Origin: CAMTUH01 sp947084935
Lineage (GTDB): Bacteria; Pseudomonadota; Gammaproteobacteria; Coxiellales; Coxiellaceae
NCBI GenBank assembly: GCA_947084935.1
Contig: CAMTUH010000008.1
Location: forward strand, 1-59,867
DNA: 59,867 bases
Direction of reading: 5' to 3'
Under the pieces are notes generated by a model. It had not been told where the DNA came from. It saw nothing but the letters and a program-made list of their open reading frames with translations, and made no database searches. How positions within the stretch are numbered: position 1 is the first letter of the stretch; each line of letters starts with the position of its first letter. Both the position numbers and the translations under genes were made by a program. Of the stretch, positions 16,805 through 25,692 are shown piece by piece.

Positions 16805-17261
16805 ATTAGGCATTATTGTTAGCCGTTTTAACGAAAAGGTAACCGAACGTCTGTTAAACGGTGCGCAAGACCGTTGTCGTGATCTGAATATTGACGAGGA
16901 TCAGGTTGATGTAGTGCGCGTACCGGGCGCCGTTGAAATTCCTTTGACTGCGCAGCAAATGGTAATGAGTGGAAAATACGATGCGGTAATTTGCTTAGGC
17001 GCCGTGATTCGCGGAGAAACCGATCACTACGATTACGTGTGCCAGCAAGTGAGTGATGGTTGTCAACGCGTGGCGTTGAAATACAACGTTCCCATCATCT
17101 TTGGCGTGTTAACCACGCACAACGAGGCGCTGGCGCTCGCACGTGCGGGTGGTGAACAAGGAAACAAAGGGCGTGATTCGATTGACGCGGCTTTGTCGAT
17201 GATCGAAGTCATACGGTCGTTTCAACCCGCCGTGCAAATCCGTGAGATAAGCCATGCGTAA
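16782..17261 (+). CDS. ribH: 6,7-dimethyl-8-ribityllumazine synthase
   Basis: This 159-residue lumazine synthase condenses the RibA- and RibB-derived precursors. Family motifs are present: GIIVSRFNEKVTERLL near the N-terminus, VPGAVEIPLTA, LGAVIRGETDHYDYV with the catalytic His, and FGVLTTHNEALALAR. The start lies inside ribBA with only a weak ribosome site, so it is probably expressed by coupling. No nusB follows; the next gene is a permease overlapping by 8 bases. Confidence 0.92.
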   Translation: MKTRPPIKLGIIVSRFNEKVTERLLNGAQDRCRDLNIDEDQVDVVRVPGAVEIPLTAQQMVMSGKYDAVICLGAVIRGETDHYDYVCQQVSDGCQRVALKYNVPIIFGVLTTHNEALALARAGGEQGNKGRDSIDAALSMIEVIRSFQPAVQIREISHA

Positions 17262-18387
17262 TCCCATTCTTCAAGCGATTTCCAGTTGGTTCAGTCGGAA
17301 TTTTTCAGATCCCGAAGCACTGGGATTATTTTTCACTTTAGTTTTTGGCTTTATTTTAATTGAGTTTTTTGGCAAGTATCTGTTGCCCGTAGTGATCAGC
17401 ATCGTCATTGCTTATTTGTTGGCGTCTCCGGTTCGTCGATTAGAGCGCTGGCGGTTTCCGCGTTGGCTAGCGGTTTCGGTGGTTTATCTTGTTTTCTTGG
17501 GTTTATTTTTACTTGCTCTATTTGGTTTGTTGCCTTTGTTATGGAAACAATTGGCGGGGATGATTCATGAATTGCCTCGTGCCGTTACGAGGGGTCAGGC
17601 CTGGTTGTCTGATTTGTTGCAGCATTACCCCAAATTATTTCCCGATAATCCGTTGGGGCATGCTGCAATCTATCTGCGCGAACAATCGGCCAAGATTGGC
17701 CAGTTCGTTTTATCCTTTTCTTTAGCGTCGATTCCGGGGATCGTTGAAACCGTTTTGTATTTGGTCTTAGTGCCGTTACTGGTTTTTTTCTTTTTGAAAG
17801 ACGGTAAAACAATCAGTACGTGGATTTCTCGGTATTTACCCAGCCGGCGTGGATTGATCCAAACCGTTTGGAAGGAAGTGAGTGAGAAAATCGGCATTTA
17901 CGTTCGTGGACGTGTTCTGGAAGTCATCGTTGTTGCGGTAGTGTCGATCATTGTATTTGCCTCTTTGGGATTGCAGTACGCTTTTTTGTTGGGCGCATTA
18001 GTAGGCTTGTCCGTTATCGTACCGTATATCGGTGCGGTGGTGGTGACGATCCCTGTGGTTGCCATGGGTTTGATGCAGTGGGGGTGGTCGGCCCATTTTT
18101 CGTATTTACTGGGGGCGTATGCGCTGATTATTACGTTGGATGCGAATTTGTTGGTGCCGGTATTGTTTTCAGAAACGATGAATTTGCACCCTATTGTGAT
18201 CATTCTTTCCGTATTGATTTTTGGCGGGATTTGGGGCTTTTGGGGCGTCTTTTTTGCCATTCCGTTGGCGACTTTAATTAAAGCGGTATTGACCGCCTGG
18301 CCGCAGAGTAATCGATTGCAGGATGTGGAAAATGAAAGCGGAGCAGCGGTAGCTGAGTCGAAACCGTCGCAAGACACTCGTTCGTGA
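17254..18387 (+). CDS. AI-2E/PerM family transporter
   Basis: This 377-residue inner-membrane protein has about eight hydrophobic helices: two near residues 23-57, one at 66-90, a soluble loop, then 160-185 and four or five between 220 and 345. The C-terminal half contains the family signature region (GLQYAFLLGALVGLSVIVPYIGAVV and GGIWGFWGVFFAIPLATLI). Members export small molecules (AI-2, auxin-like compounds) or act as Na+/H+ antiporters; substrate is unknown here. Overlap with ribH suggests cotranscription with the riboflavin genes, but no functional link is established. Confidence 0.82.
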   Translation: MRNPILQAISSWFSRNFSDPEALGLFFTLVFGFILIEFFGKYLLPVVISIVIAYLLASPVRRLERWRFPRWLAVSVVYLVFLGLFLLALFGLLPLLWKQLAGMIHELPRAVTRGQAWLSDLLQHYPKLFPDNPLGHAAIYLREQSAKIGQFVLSFSLASIPGIVETVLYLVLVPLLVFFFLKDGKTISTWISRYLPSRRGLIQTVWKEVSEKIGIYVRGRVLEVIVVAVVSIIVFASLGLQYAFLLGALVGLSVIVPYIGAVVVTIPVVAMGLMQWGWSAHFSYLLGAYALIITLDANLLVPVLFSETMNLHPIVIILSVLIFGGIWGFWGVFFAIPLATLIKAVLTAWPQSNRLQDVENESGAAVAESKPSQDTRS

Positions 18388-18410
18388 AGTGAATTAGCTG
18401 CTGTCAAAAT

Positions 18411-19574
18411 GTGTGGGTTTTAATGGAACTGCTTAAGGTAACGCGTAGCCCAATTCACTATTCGTTTGCGAATTTAGCTAATTTTTTACTTATCGTTGGT
18501 ATTCTCACATTATCGGCTATGAAAGTACGCCTGGCAGATACTCCGATTACGCTGTCGGTATTAATCTTGCTGTTATTTTCGGTGGTTTCTTGTTCTTCGG
18601 GAATTAGACTAAGGCCCCTCCACTTTTTATTTCTAAAATGGTTTGCCGTTTTAGGTATTTGTCTTTTAGTTGGGATGAGTCTGAATTATATTAATTTTCA
18701 TTCAGTTAATAGCAGTTCTTGGCATGATTTATTTTCCTATGTGTTTAGTGTATTACTGATTTTTTCGCTAGGAAACGACGCGCTGGATATTGATCGCTGC
18801 ATGCGGATCTCAGCGATGATTTTACCGGTCGTATATTTTATTTTTTGTTTCTATACCTGGGGCTACGATCTTAACGATCGTTTCTTTGCAATGGCAATGA
18901 ATGCAAATCAGTTTGCTTTGGGATTAAGCGTTGTGCCTTTTATCTGTCTTTATTTTTTTAAAAGTGCCGGTCGGTGGGAGAAAATAGGATTAGCATCGAG
19001 CATACTCATTTCAATTTATTTAGGATATAAGACCCGAACCCATGCGTTGTTGGTAGCGTGGCTATTGGCTTTCTTGTTTGCTGCTCTCAAATCTTTTTAT
19101 CCAAGAAAACGCGTTTTCTGGGTTCTTGTTTTTTTTACGGTGGTAATTTTTTTAGGAGCGTTTTTTTTCTGGATAAAAAATTATAGTGAGGGAGAGCCGC
19201 AAGTACGATTGCAGTTGTGGCAGGCGGGATTATCGTTGCTTGCGCAGAGTCCTTGGGTGGGTTATGGTCCGGGCAGCTTTATTACAACGCACACCACCTT
19301 GGGCTATGTGACGCACTACGAAGCCCATAACACCTTTTTGGATCTCGCGTTACAGGGAGGATTGATTGGGTTAGCGGCGTACCTGTGGTTTTTATATCAG
19401 GTTGGTCGCTGCAGCATCGGAAAATCCACGCGGCTCATGACCTTTGCCGTGTTACTCGTGTTTTCTTGCTTTCATTTCATTTTACGGCAACCGATCGTTT
19501 GGTTATCTTTCTATTGGCTCTGTCACAGAGAAGAAAGCCGATCAACTCACACTTTGATCCCCAGGCATTCGTAG
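18411..19574 (+). CDS. O-antigen ligase-like (Wzy_C) membrane protein
   Basis: This 387-residue polytopic protein has about ten hydrophobic segments. Its C-terminal half carries the Wzy_C family signature: a periplasmic loop with R-QLWQAGLSLLAQSPWVGYGPGSF, then HYEAHNTFLDLALQGGLIGL. Enzymes of this family transfer polysaccharide from undecaprenyl-diphosphate to lipid A-core, or act as polymerases or glycosyltransferases. The GTG at 18411 is the longest start; ATG 18423 is an alternative and neither has a good ribosome site. It lies upstream of a flippase and an acyltransferase-like gene, consistent with surface glycan assembly. Confidence 0.75.
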   Translation: MWVLMELLKVTRSPIHYSFANLANFLLIVGILTLSAMKVRLADTPITLSVLILLLFSVVSCSSGIRLRPLHFLFLKWFAVLGICLLVGMSLNYINFHSVNSSSWHDLFSYVFSVLLIFSLGNDALDIDRCMRISAMILPVVYFIFCFYTWGYDLNDRFFAMAMNANQFALGLSVVPFICLYFFKSAGRWEKIGLASSILISIYLGYKTRTHALLVAWLLAFLFAALKSFYPRKRVFWVLVFFTVVIFLGAFFFWIKNYSEGEPQVRLQLWQAGLSLLAQSPWVGYGPGSFITTHTTLGYVTHYEAHNTFLDLALQGGLIGLAAYLWFLYQVGRCSIGKSTRLMTFAVLLVFSCFHFILRQPIVWLSFYWLCHREESRSTHTLIPRHS

Positions 19575-19598
19575 GCAAGCCCTTAGGAATTCTCTGTT

Positions 19599-19664
19599 AA
19601 AGGGACCTCTCGAAATTCACTGTTCCCGTCAAGTGACGAAATTTGGATTTCAAGAGGTGCCTTT
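19599..19664. repeat. Imperfect 20-bp inverted repeat in the ligase-flippase gap
   Basis: AAAGGGACCTCTCGAAATTC (19599-19618) pairs with GGATTTCAAGAGGTGCCTTT (19645-19664) at 17 of 20 positions; the loop is 26 bases. A shorter palindrome (TTAAGAGCTTCTTAA) follows immediately. There is no T-run, so its role as terminator is uncertain; it may be a small mobile palindrome. Confidence 0.45.
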
Positions 19665-19737
19665 AAGAGCTTCTTAAGAAATGACGGCCTTTATTGAGTA
19701 TTAAAGAATCATCCCCGTGGGTTACAATAGCCCTGCT

Positions 19738-21111
19738 ATGAAAACCTTCTTGGTCTTTAAACCCCGCAGATACCAAGCCGCCCTCTTTAAACAGCTAAAG
19801 ATGAACATGGCGTTTGCTGTTTTAGGGCAAGCCGTGTATGTTTTAAGTCAGTATTTATTGATTGTACTGCTGACTCATTTGGGTGGTGTTGAGCAGGTGG
19901 GGTTGCTGATTTTAGGTTTCTCGGTCAGTGCCCCGATTATGATGCTCTGTAATTTCCGTTTGAATTTGCTCCTTGCTTCGGATATGCGATCCACCTTCAA
20001 ATTTCTGGATTATTTTACCTTGCGCTTATTTACAACCCTGCTGGGATTCCTGGTTATTATTTTCGTGGCATTGCTTTTTTTGAGACATGCTTTTTTAATC
20101 ATTGTATTAATTGGGTTGACTAAATGTTTTGAAGCATTGAGCGACATTTGTTTTGCATTCGCCCAGAAAATTGAGCGGAATAAACACATCGGTATGTCAC
20201 AAATGTTTAAAAACATGCTGGCTTTGCCGGCATTTTTTTTAATTTATAAGCTGACGCTCAGTTTGCCATTGGCTTTTTTTGTTTTCGGTATTGCTAAGTT
20301 GGCCGGATTGGTTTTTTATGACTTGCCAGTAGTGGCTAAATTTATTAATCCCAGCAGGGTAGGAGGGCCTTTCACTGTTAGCTTTTTAAAAACACGTGTT
20401 TACCAGTTTATTGCCCAGTCGAAAACGTTGCTTATTGCTGGGCTTCCTCTCAGTCTTGTTGCTGGCCTAAATTCATTAAATACCAATATTCCGCGGTATT
20501 TCGTGGAAAAACTGTTGGACGATCGAATGTTGGGGCATTTTTCGCCGATTAATTACATATTTAATATGTCGTTGGTCATGGTGGGTATGATGTTAGCAGC
20601 TACGCTGCCACGATTGTCAAAATATTATTATTCATACGATAAAAAATCCTTAACGCGCATGATTCGATTGCTCCTGATATTGGTTGTTTGTATGGGTGGC
20701 TTGGCTGTGCTGACGGCTTACTTTTGGGGCGGTCAAATCATCACTTTCTTTTTTGGAAAAATTTATGCAGAAAGCGCTGGCTTGCTTTTTATATATCTGA
20801 TTGCAGCGACTGTTAATTATATTGGACTTATTTTTATTTATTTGCTGACGGCGATGCGCAAATTGCAGGTGCAGATTTTCGTGTTCCTGTTGACGTCGAT
20901 GGTCACCGCCTCGTCGTGTTGGTACTTGGTGCCTCGCTATCAGTTGGCGGGTGCTGTGTGGGCTGAAGTGATAGCGGGGGTCTTTTTTGCTGCAAGCACG
21001 CACCTGCTTTCTGTTTTTTTCAGAAGGCACTCTCAGTGGAATGGCACCCCAGGGATGTACCTGCCTGACGGAACACTAGAGACTAATAGAGACCAAAAAC
21101 AACTGCTATAG
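19738..21111 (+). CDS. Polysaccharide flippase-like membrane protein (MOP superfamily)
   Basis: This 457-residue protein has about 12 hydrophobic helices spread evenly along the chain, the layout of Wzx/MATE-type lipid-linked oligosaccharide flippases. The LNSLNTNIPRYFVEKLLDDRMLGHFSPINYI segment (near residue 250) resembles the polysaccharide-biosynthesis family core. Start ATG 19738 is chosen over an in-frame GTG at 19717. Substrate is unknown. Neighbouring ligase-like and transferase-like genes support a surface glycan role. Confidence 0.7.
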   Translation: MKTFLVFKPRRYQAALFKQLKMNMAFAVLGQAVYVLSQYLLIVLLTHLGGVEQVGLLILGFSVSAPIMMLCNFRLNLLLASDMRSTFKFLDYFTLRLFTTLLGFLVIIFVALLFLRHAFLIIVLIGLTKCFEALSDICFAFAQKIERNKHIGMSQMFKNMLALPAFFLIYKLTLSLPLAFFVFGIAKLAGLVFYDLPVVAKFINPSRVGGPFTVSFLKTRVYQFIAQSKTLLIAGLPLSLVAGLNSLNTNIPRYFVEKLLDDRMLGHFSPINYIFNMSLVMVGMMLAATLPRLSKYYYSYDKKSLTRMIRLLLILVVCMGGLAVLTAYFWGGQIITFFFGKIYAESAGLLFIYLIAATVNYIGLIFIYLLTAMRKLQVQIFVFLLTSMVTASSCWYLVPRYQLAGAVWAEVIAGVFFAASTHLLSVFFRRHSQWNGTPGMYLPDGTLETNRDQKQLL

Positions 21112-21140
21112 TGTTAACAATCACCCAGAAGGAGCGTGCC

Positions 21141-21218
21141 ATGAAAGTCAAAGAAGTCATGTCTCTGAAACTCCTCAGAAAATGTTCGCCGGTTTTGATT
21201 GATATTTGGGTGAATTAG
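21141..21218 (+). CDS. Possible 25-residue peptide or CBS-domain remnant
   Basis: A strong ribosome site (AAGGAG, 21129-21134) precedes ATG 21141; the frame MKVKEVMSLKLLRKCSPVLI... ends at TAG 21216. The opening MKVKEVMS is how CBS-domain proteins often begin, so this may be the stump of a lost gene, or a leader peptide for the next gene 3 bases downstream. Short length makes it uncertain. Confidence 0.3.
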   Translation: MKVKEVMSLKLLRKCSPVLIDIWVN

Positions 21219-21221
21219 ATT

Positions 21222-22361
21222 ATGCAATTGCAAGCAAACCGTATTTCTATCTTAAAGGATGGAGAAGTTTTTAATTTTTCGGACTTAATTTCAGATTTTT
21301 CATTTGAATTTACTTTTTTCAAAGAAAATGTTTCTTCTTTCATTACCAATATTGATACCGAAACTATCTTGCTTGCAAATCATCAATTTGTGATATTAGC
21401 CACAGTGAATCAAGAAGAATATTCAAACACGTATGTCTGCTCTCCCTATGGAACATACATCAAGCAAGCGCAAGTCCATAAAAACAATATAAATAATAAA
21501 AAACTGAAAATTCTTGTTTCGCTCCTTTCGCGACCGACCGGTGCTTTTTTTAAAATTGGAAAAATTAATAAAACAATTGTGGTAAATAATTCCCTGGCTA
21601 CCGGCAGTTTCCATCCCATTTTTTTGGAAAAGTATATTCCAGAAATTAATTATCAGTTAACAAAAATCTATCCGTTTCATGCTATTATGCTGCCTCGTAT
21701 CAATAAAACCTGCAATAATGAATTATTAATAAATTTAATAAAAAATAATTATTTATTGTTGCCGACAGGAGTCGTGCATTTATATGACTGTAAAACAGAT
21801 TTGATGAAAAATGAGAATTTAAAGTCGGATTTAACACTTCTGAAAAAAAGCGATTATAATGTTGTGTTGCACGATGAGTTAACTCCCCTGGATGTTTTTC
21901 GGATTCATAAACTTTATGAATTGCTTTTTTTTAAAAAGCATCAGACCATTTGCCCAAGGTATACGGTTGAATATTTTATTAAATGTCACAAAAATCGATG
22001 GTATGAATTTACTGCTCTGCGTAATAAAGAGGGTGTGATTGATGCTTTCATTAGTTCGTGTAAACATCAAGATTTAATGGTTGGCGGACCTTCTGGTTAT
22101 GATATTCACAAACCAAAGCAACTGGGATTCATGCGTATGCTCTTGGCTCTAAATTTAAAAAAATCCTATGAAGAAGGGTGTGTCTATAATGCGGGCGCAT
22201 CGAACGATCAGTTCAAACGGTGGCGTGGAAGTCGGCCTGAAATAGAATACAATGCAGTCTATTGTGAACACTTGCCTTGTTGGAGAAGAATCCCCTGGAA
22301 GTTATTGAGTGTGATGACCAACCGAATTCTTAAACCTATTTTTGAAAAAGGACTTTTTTAA
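21222..22361 (+). CDS. FemAB/GNAT-like N-acyltransferase
   Basis: This is a 379-residue protein. The C-terminal 170 residues fit a GNAT/FemAB-like fold: VEYFIKCHKNRWYEFTALRNKEGVIDAF, then YNAGASNDQFKRWRGSRPEIEYNAVY, which matches the SAGA-QFKR-RG-EP block of FemAB-type acyltransferases. The N-terminal 180 residues are not recognised; they are Asn/Lys/Ile-rich, and the gene as a whole is more AT-rich than its neighbours, consistent with separate acquisition. Likely role: N-acylation of a sugar or amino-sugar in the adjacent glycan pathway (inference from context). Confidence 0.5.
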   Translation: MQLQANRISILKDGEVFNFSDLISDFSFEFTFFKENVSSFITNIDTETILLANHQFVILATVNQEEYSNTYVCSPYGTYIKQAQVHKNNINNKKLKILVSLLSRPTGAFFKIGKINKTIVVNNSLATGSFHPIFLEKYIPEINYQLTKIYPFHAIMLPRINKTCNNELLINLIKNNYLLLPTGVVHLYDCKTDLMKNENLKSDLTLLKKSDYNVVLHDELTPLDVFRIHKLYELLFFKKHQTICPRYTVEYFIKCHKNRWYEFTALRNKEGVIDAFISSCKHQDLMVGGPSGYDIHKPKQLGFMRMLLALNLKKSYEEGCVYNAGASNDQFKRWRGSRPEIEYNAVYCEHLPCWRRIPWKLLSVMTNRILKPIFEKGLF

Positions 22362-22421
22362 AGAAGGAAATCTCCGGCGCTTGCGACCGAGATTAAAGTT
22401 TGTTGTGCTCAGCAAGTAGCT

Positions 22422-22742
22422 TCATTCTTCGCTGCCCGGACTCAACAAACTTCCTGCGGCCATCATTTTTTCTTGCGTGATTTTAAGGACTTTTCGATTC
22501 GCGTCGTTGATGGCGGCCTTAATTAAATCTTCGATGATGTCTTTGGGTTCTTTCATGAGGTCATCGGCTAGTTTTATTTCGATGACTTCGTGCTGGGCGC
22601 TCAGAGTGATTTTCACGAGACCAGCGCCCGATTCACCGCTGACTTCTATTTTTGCCAACTCGTCTTGTGCTTTCTTCATCATTTCTTGAATTTTTTTTGC
22701 GTTTTTCATCAAGTTGCCAAGATTGAATTTACCACCAATCAT
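22422..22742 (-). CDS. ybaB: YbaB/EbfC family nucleoid-associated protein
   Basis: This 106-residue DNA-binding protein matches the family in length and sequence: GNLMKNAKKIQEMMKKAQDEL helix, then VSGESGAGLVKITLSAQHEVIEIKLAD and DLIKAAINDANRKV. It forms dimers that bind DNA without strong specificity and is nearly always encoded between dnaX and recR. Here recR comes first and this copy follows it; a divergent second family member occupies the usual place (23382-23804). Confidence 0.88.
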   Translation of the reverse strand: MIGGKFNLGNLMKNAKKIQEMMKKAQDELAKIEVSGESGAGLVKITLSAQHEVIEIKLADDLMKEPKDIIEDLIKAAINDANRKVLKITQEKMMAAGSLLSPGSEE

Positions 22743-22758
22743 AAAAGACCTCGTGTTG

Positions 22759-23367
22759 TTAAGTGTCGTTTTCCATCAGGATTCGAGAATAGAACGCATG
22801 GGTCAACGTTCCGCCATCCAGATATTCCAGTTCACCGCCCAGCGGTACGCCGTGGGCGATACGCGAACATTTTATTTTATTTTGATCAACGTGGGTTGCA
22901 ATGTAATGTGCCGTGGCTTTACCTTCCATCGTGGGATTCGTTGCAAGAATCAATTCTTTAATTTCATCTTTACGTAAACGGTCTAATAAAGCCGGAATCC
23001 CAATTTCGTTAGGGCCAATGCCATCCAGCGGTGACAAATGACCGTGCAACACAAAATAACGTCCCGAATAAATATGCGTTTGCTCAACGGCCGCGACGTC
23101 GGCGGGGCTCTCCACAACGCATAAAGAAGTAGCGTCGCGTTTGGGATTTCCGCAAATGTTGCATGTTTCGTGTTCCGTATAAATGCGACACAGTCGACAT
23201 TCACCAACCTGATCAATAGCGGATTGCAGCGCTTGGGACAGTGCCACGCCTTTGACTCGTCCCGATTTTGACAATAAATAAAAAGCCATGCGTTGAGCTG
23301 ACTTGGGCCCAACGCTCGGCAAACTTTGCAATGCCTCGATCAACCGTTTTGTCAGTGGACTAAACAC
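22759..23367 (-). CDS. recR: Recombination mediator protein RecR
   Basis: This 202-residue RecR has the HhH region (LIEALQSLPSVGPKSAQRMAF), a four-Cys zinc finger (CRLCRIYTEHETCNIC), a TOPRIM domain (LCVVESPADVAAVE) and a Walker-like C-terminal motif (GVPLGGELEYLDGGTL). It acts with RecF/RecO to load RecA onto gapped DNA. The start is GTG 23367 with AAGGAAAGG upstream. It lies between the two YbaB-family genes in the dnaX operon. Confidence 0.93.
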   Translation of the reverse strand: MFSPLTKRLIEALQSLPSVGPKSAQRMAFYLLSKSGRVKGVALSQALQSAIDQVGECRLCRIYTEHETCNICGNPKRDATSLCVVESPADVAAVEQTHIYSGRYFVLHGHLSPLDGIGPNEIGIPALLDRLRKDEIKELILATNPTMEGKATAHYIATHVDQNKIKCSRIAHGVPLGGELEYLDGGTLTHAFYSRILMENDT

Positions 23368-23381
23368 GCCTTTCCTTGTTT

Positions 23382-23804
23382 TTAAGCCGAAGCACCGCCG
23401 GCTGAGCCCGTGCCACCGCTGGAACCTTGAGTTCCTTGGCCGCCTTCGCTTCCCGCCGTAATGTTTCGAATATCTTCGGGAATACTCATGCTTTGCAGCA
23501 ATTCAATAGTTTTGGATTGAGTAGTTTTTTGAATGGCTTCACTCAAATTTTTCCACGCTTCTCGGATGCGCCATTTAAATTCTTTCACGCCACCCTGTAA
23601 GGCTTTTTCATCAAATTCGATGTCTTCAAAACCGTACGTAGCCGTCATGGTGATTTTCACGGTTTTATCATGCGATTCACCCGTTAATTTCAAATCGGTC
23701 AGATTAGAATACGTGGCTTGCATTTGTTTTTGCATGTCGATGATGCTGCTTTTGATGTCGTCTAATAAACGATTGCTGTTAGGGTTGCGAATAAGATCTG
23801 TCAT
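23382..23804 (-). CDS. Divergent second YbaB/EbfC-like protein with a Gly/Ser-rich tail
   Basis: This 140-residue protein starts at ATG 23804 (GTGGAGGC ribosome site 7 bases upstream). Residues 20-110 follow the YbaB plan: an N-terminal helix (DDIKSSIIDMQKQMQATYSNL), then LTGESHDKTVKITMTATYGFEDIEFDE and a long C-terminal helix. The last 30 residues are a low-complexity Gly/Ser/Gln tail (GGQGTQGSSGGTGSAGG). It occupies the dnaX-recR gap where ybaB is normally found. It may heterodimerise with the YbaB at 22422 (inference). Confidence 0.6.
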   Translation of the reverse strand: MTDLIRNPNSNRLLDDIKSSIIDMQKQMQATYSNLTDLKLTGESHDKTVKITMTATYGFEDIEFDEKALQGGVKEFKWRIREAWKNLSEAIQKTTQSKTIELLQSMSIPEDIRNITAGSEGGQGTQGSSGGTGSAGGASA

Positions 23805-23848
23805 GGGATTGCCTCCACAGTTATTATTGATAATATACCTTCCTTCAT

Positions 23849-25414
23849 TCAATTACCCGACGTTCCCTCTTCATTCGAAGTAATGCTGGTTTCAACAATT
23901 TTGGCGTCAAAAGTCTGCATTATTCGCTGAACCTGTTGATCATTTTTCAATGCATTTCCAGCAGCGGTTTGTCGGGCGCGTTGTTGACGCTTTACAATCT
24001 CTGCGGGAGTGTCATCGCTGTGGTGCTCGCCGATTTCAATACTCACGGTCAGGGTTCGTTGCACATGCTGACTCAGCGCTTGATTAATTCGTTGGATGTG
24101 GTTCTTTTGAAGCAGCGGTTTTTGTTTGGGATTTAATAATAAACGGCAATGGGTTTCCGTTATTTCTTTTAAACTGCATTGTTGTGCCAACAATAAGGCC
24201 GCGCCCGTGAGATTCAATCGCGCGAGCAGCTCGTGCCACGATGTTGAGGCTGCCATTGTGTTTTGATTGGCGGGCATGGGTTTTGCTGGAGCGGGATTTT
24301 TGCCGACTTTTTCTTGGGTGACGGTTGTTGATGGTGCTTCTGGGTAGAACGCCAGCATGCGTAGTAAGGTCATTTCAAACCCGCTTTGCGGGGAGGGAGC
24401 ATACGGTAAATCGCGCTGCCCGAGTAAACCGATTTGATAAAACAGCTGAACGTCTTCTCGCGAGAGTCGCTTTGCCAACTGGCAGAGTCGTTCGTTATCA
24501 TTTTCTAGAACCGTTTCAGGAATGGCTTGAATCACCGCGATTTGATGCAAGAGCGATAATAAATCCGCCAGTGCCTGTGAAAAATCAGCGCCGTGTTCCG
24601 CCAATTGTGCGGCGTTGAAAAACAGTTGATTACCGTTTTTCGTTTGCAAAGCTTCTAAAATATCGAACAATAAGGTGGGCTCGATGGTGCCGAGCATGGC
24701 TTTGACGTCGGCTGTTAACACTTTTCCGCCGCCGTACGCAATGCTTTGATCCAGTAAACTCAGTGCATCGCGCATGCTGCCGTTTGCAGCGCGGGCTAAT
24801 CCTTTGGTGGCTGCAGATTCAAATTCGATGTTTTCTTTTTTGAGTAGGTGTTGCAGATGCGTAGCGATTTGCTGGGGGGGTATTTGCAGTAAATGAAATT
24901 GTAAGCAGCGCGATAAAACCGTGGCGGGAAGCTTTTGATAGTCGGTGGTGGCCAACAAAAATAAGACGTGCGGTGGCGGTTCTTCCAGCGTTTTTAACAA
25001 GGCATTAAAGCTGTGCCCCGAGAGCATGTGTACTTCGTCGATTAAATACACTTTGTATCGACCTTTGCTTGGTGAATATTGAACGTTTTCTAATAGCTCG
25101 CGCGTGTCTTCCACTTTGGTGCGTGAAGCGGCGTCGACTTCATACAAATCAGGAAAGCGGCCAGCATCGATTTCTTGGCAACTCTCACACTGGTCACAGG
25201 GATTTGCGCTGATGCCTTTTTCGCAATTGAGGCATTTTGCAATGATGCGCGCGAGAGACGTTTTTCCCACGCCGCGCGTACCCGTCAATAAATAAGCGTG
25301 ATGCAGATAATGCTGGTTGAGTGCGTTGCTCAGCGCCTGCACCACGTGCGGTTGCCCGACGACTTCTTCGAAGCGTCGTGGCCTCCATTTTCGCGCTAAG
25401 ACTTGATGCGTCAT
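23849..25414 (-). CDS. dnaX: DNA polymerase III subunits gamma/tau
   Basis: This 521-residue clamp-loader ATPase has Walker A GTRGVGKTS (45-53), a zinc module (Cys64, 73, 76, 79), Walker B LIDEVHML (124-131) and sensor regions in the first 220 residues, then the collar domain and a C-terminal tau-like region. No obvious A-AAA-AAG slippery site with a downstream hairpin was seen, so production of a short gamma form is not supported. The gene follows the 4.5S RNA gene on the same strand and precedes the ybaB-like, recR and ybaB genes. Confidence 0.92.
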   Translation of the reverse strand: MTHQVLARKWRPRRFEEVVGQPHVVQALSNALNQHYLHHAYLLTGTRGVGKTSLARIIAKCLNCEKGISANPCDQCESCQEIDAGRFPDLYEVDAASRTKVEDTRELLENVQYSPSKGRYKVYLIDEVHMLSGHSFNALLKTLEEPPPHVLFLLATTDYQKLPATVLSRCLQFHLLQIPPQQIATHLQHLLKKENIEFESAATKGLARAANGSMRDALSLLDQSIAYGGGKVLTADVKAMLGTIEPTLLFDILEALQTKNGNQLFFNAAQLAEHGADFSQALADLLSLLHQIAVIQAIPETVLENDNERLCQLAKRLSREDVQLFYQIGLLGQRDLPYAPSPQSGFEMTLLRMLAFYPEAPSTTVTQEKVGKNPAPAKPMPANQNTMAASTSWHELLARLNLTGAALLLAQQCSLKEITETHCRLLLNPKQKPLLQKNHIQRINQALSQHVQRTLTVSIEIGEHHSDDTPAEIVKRQQRARQTAAGNALKNDQQVQRIMQTFDAKIVETSITSNEEGTSGN

Positions 25415-25439
25415 AATAATTTGTCACTCAACTTAAAAG

Positions 25440-25552
25440 AGGCAGCCACAAAAGCCACACCTCGTCGCCCGAATATGCTGTTACCGTTGCTCCCTTCCGG
25501 GCCTGGCGGGGTTTACAGCCGTTCGTCGTGAGGGGACCTCTGCAGCCACCCG
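25440..25552 (-). ncRNA. ffs: 4.5S signal recognition particle RNA
   Basis: The minus strand contains the SRP core: CCAGGCCCGGAAGGGAGCAA with the conserved GGAAG tetraloop and asymmetric internal loop, flanked by pairing arms (GGCTGT/ACAGC and outer stems). The RNA appears to end near the CCTCTTTT at 25446-25438. It binds Ffh for cotranslational membrane targeting. End positions are approximate. Confidence 0.88.
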
Positions 25553-25556
25553 TACC

Positions 25557-25646
25557 TGGCGGAGAGAGAGGGATTCGAACCCTCGGTACGCTCTCGCGCA
25601 CACACGATTTCCAGTCGTGCCCCTTCGGCCACTCGGGCATCTCTCC
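25557..25646 (-). tRNA. tRNA-Ser (anticodon GGA)
   Basis: The cloverleaf on the minus strand runs from GGAGAGA (25646) to TCTCTCC-G-CCA (25557). The anticodon loop CTGGAAA gives GGA; a long variable arm typical of tRNA-Ser (GTGCGCGAGAGCGTAC region) and a standard T-loop GGTTCGAATCC are present. CCA is encoded. It lies between a tRNA-Ser-like remnant upstream and the 4.5S RNA gene downstream. Confidence 0.95.
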
Positions 25647-25692
25647 AAGGATTCAGTTACCACCGGGCTCCTGCCCTTGCATTCTCATTCTT

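Noticed and set aside
17898..18407. 169-codon antisense frame over the AI-2E permease gene
   Set aside because: It mirrors hydrophobic codons of the permease and has low-complexity Thr/Ile/Asn composition; no start signal.
19693..19728. Promoter (TTGAGT...TACAAT) before the flippase gene
   Set aside because: The spacer is 24 bases; the alternative TTAAAG gives 16 bases but would start transcription at the ATG itself.
23849..25414. Programmed frameshift in dnaX
   Set aside because: I saw no A-AAA-AAG heptamer in frame with a downstream hairpin; the A-rich GAAAAAG site is not the standard signal.
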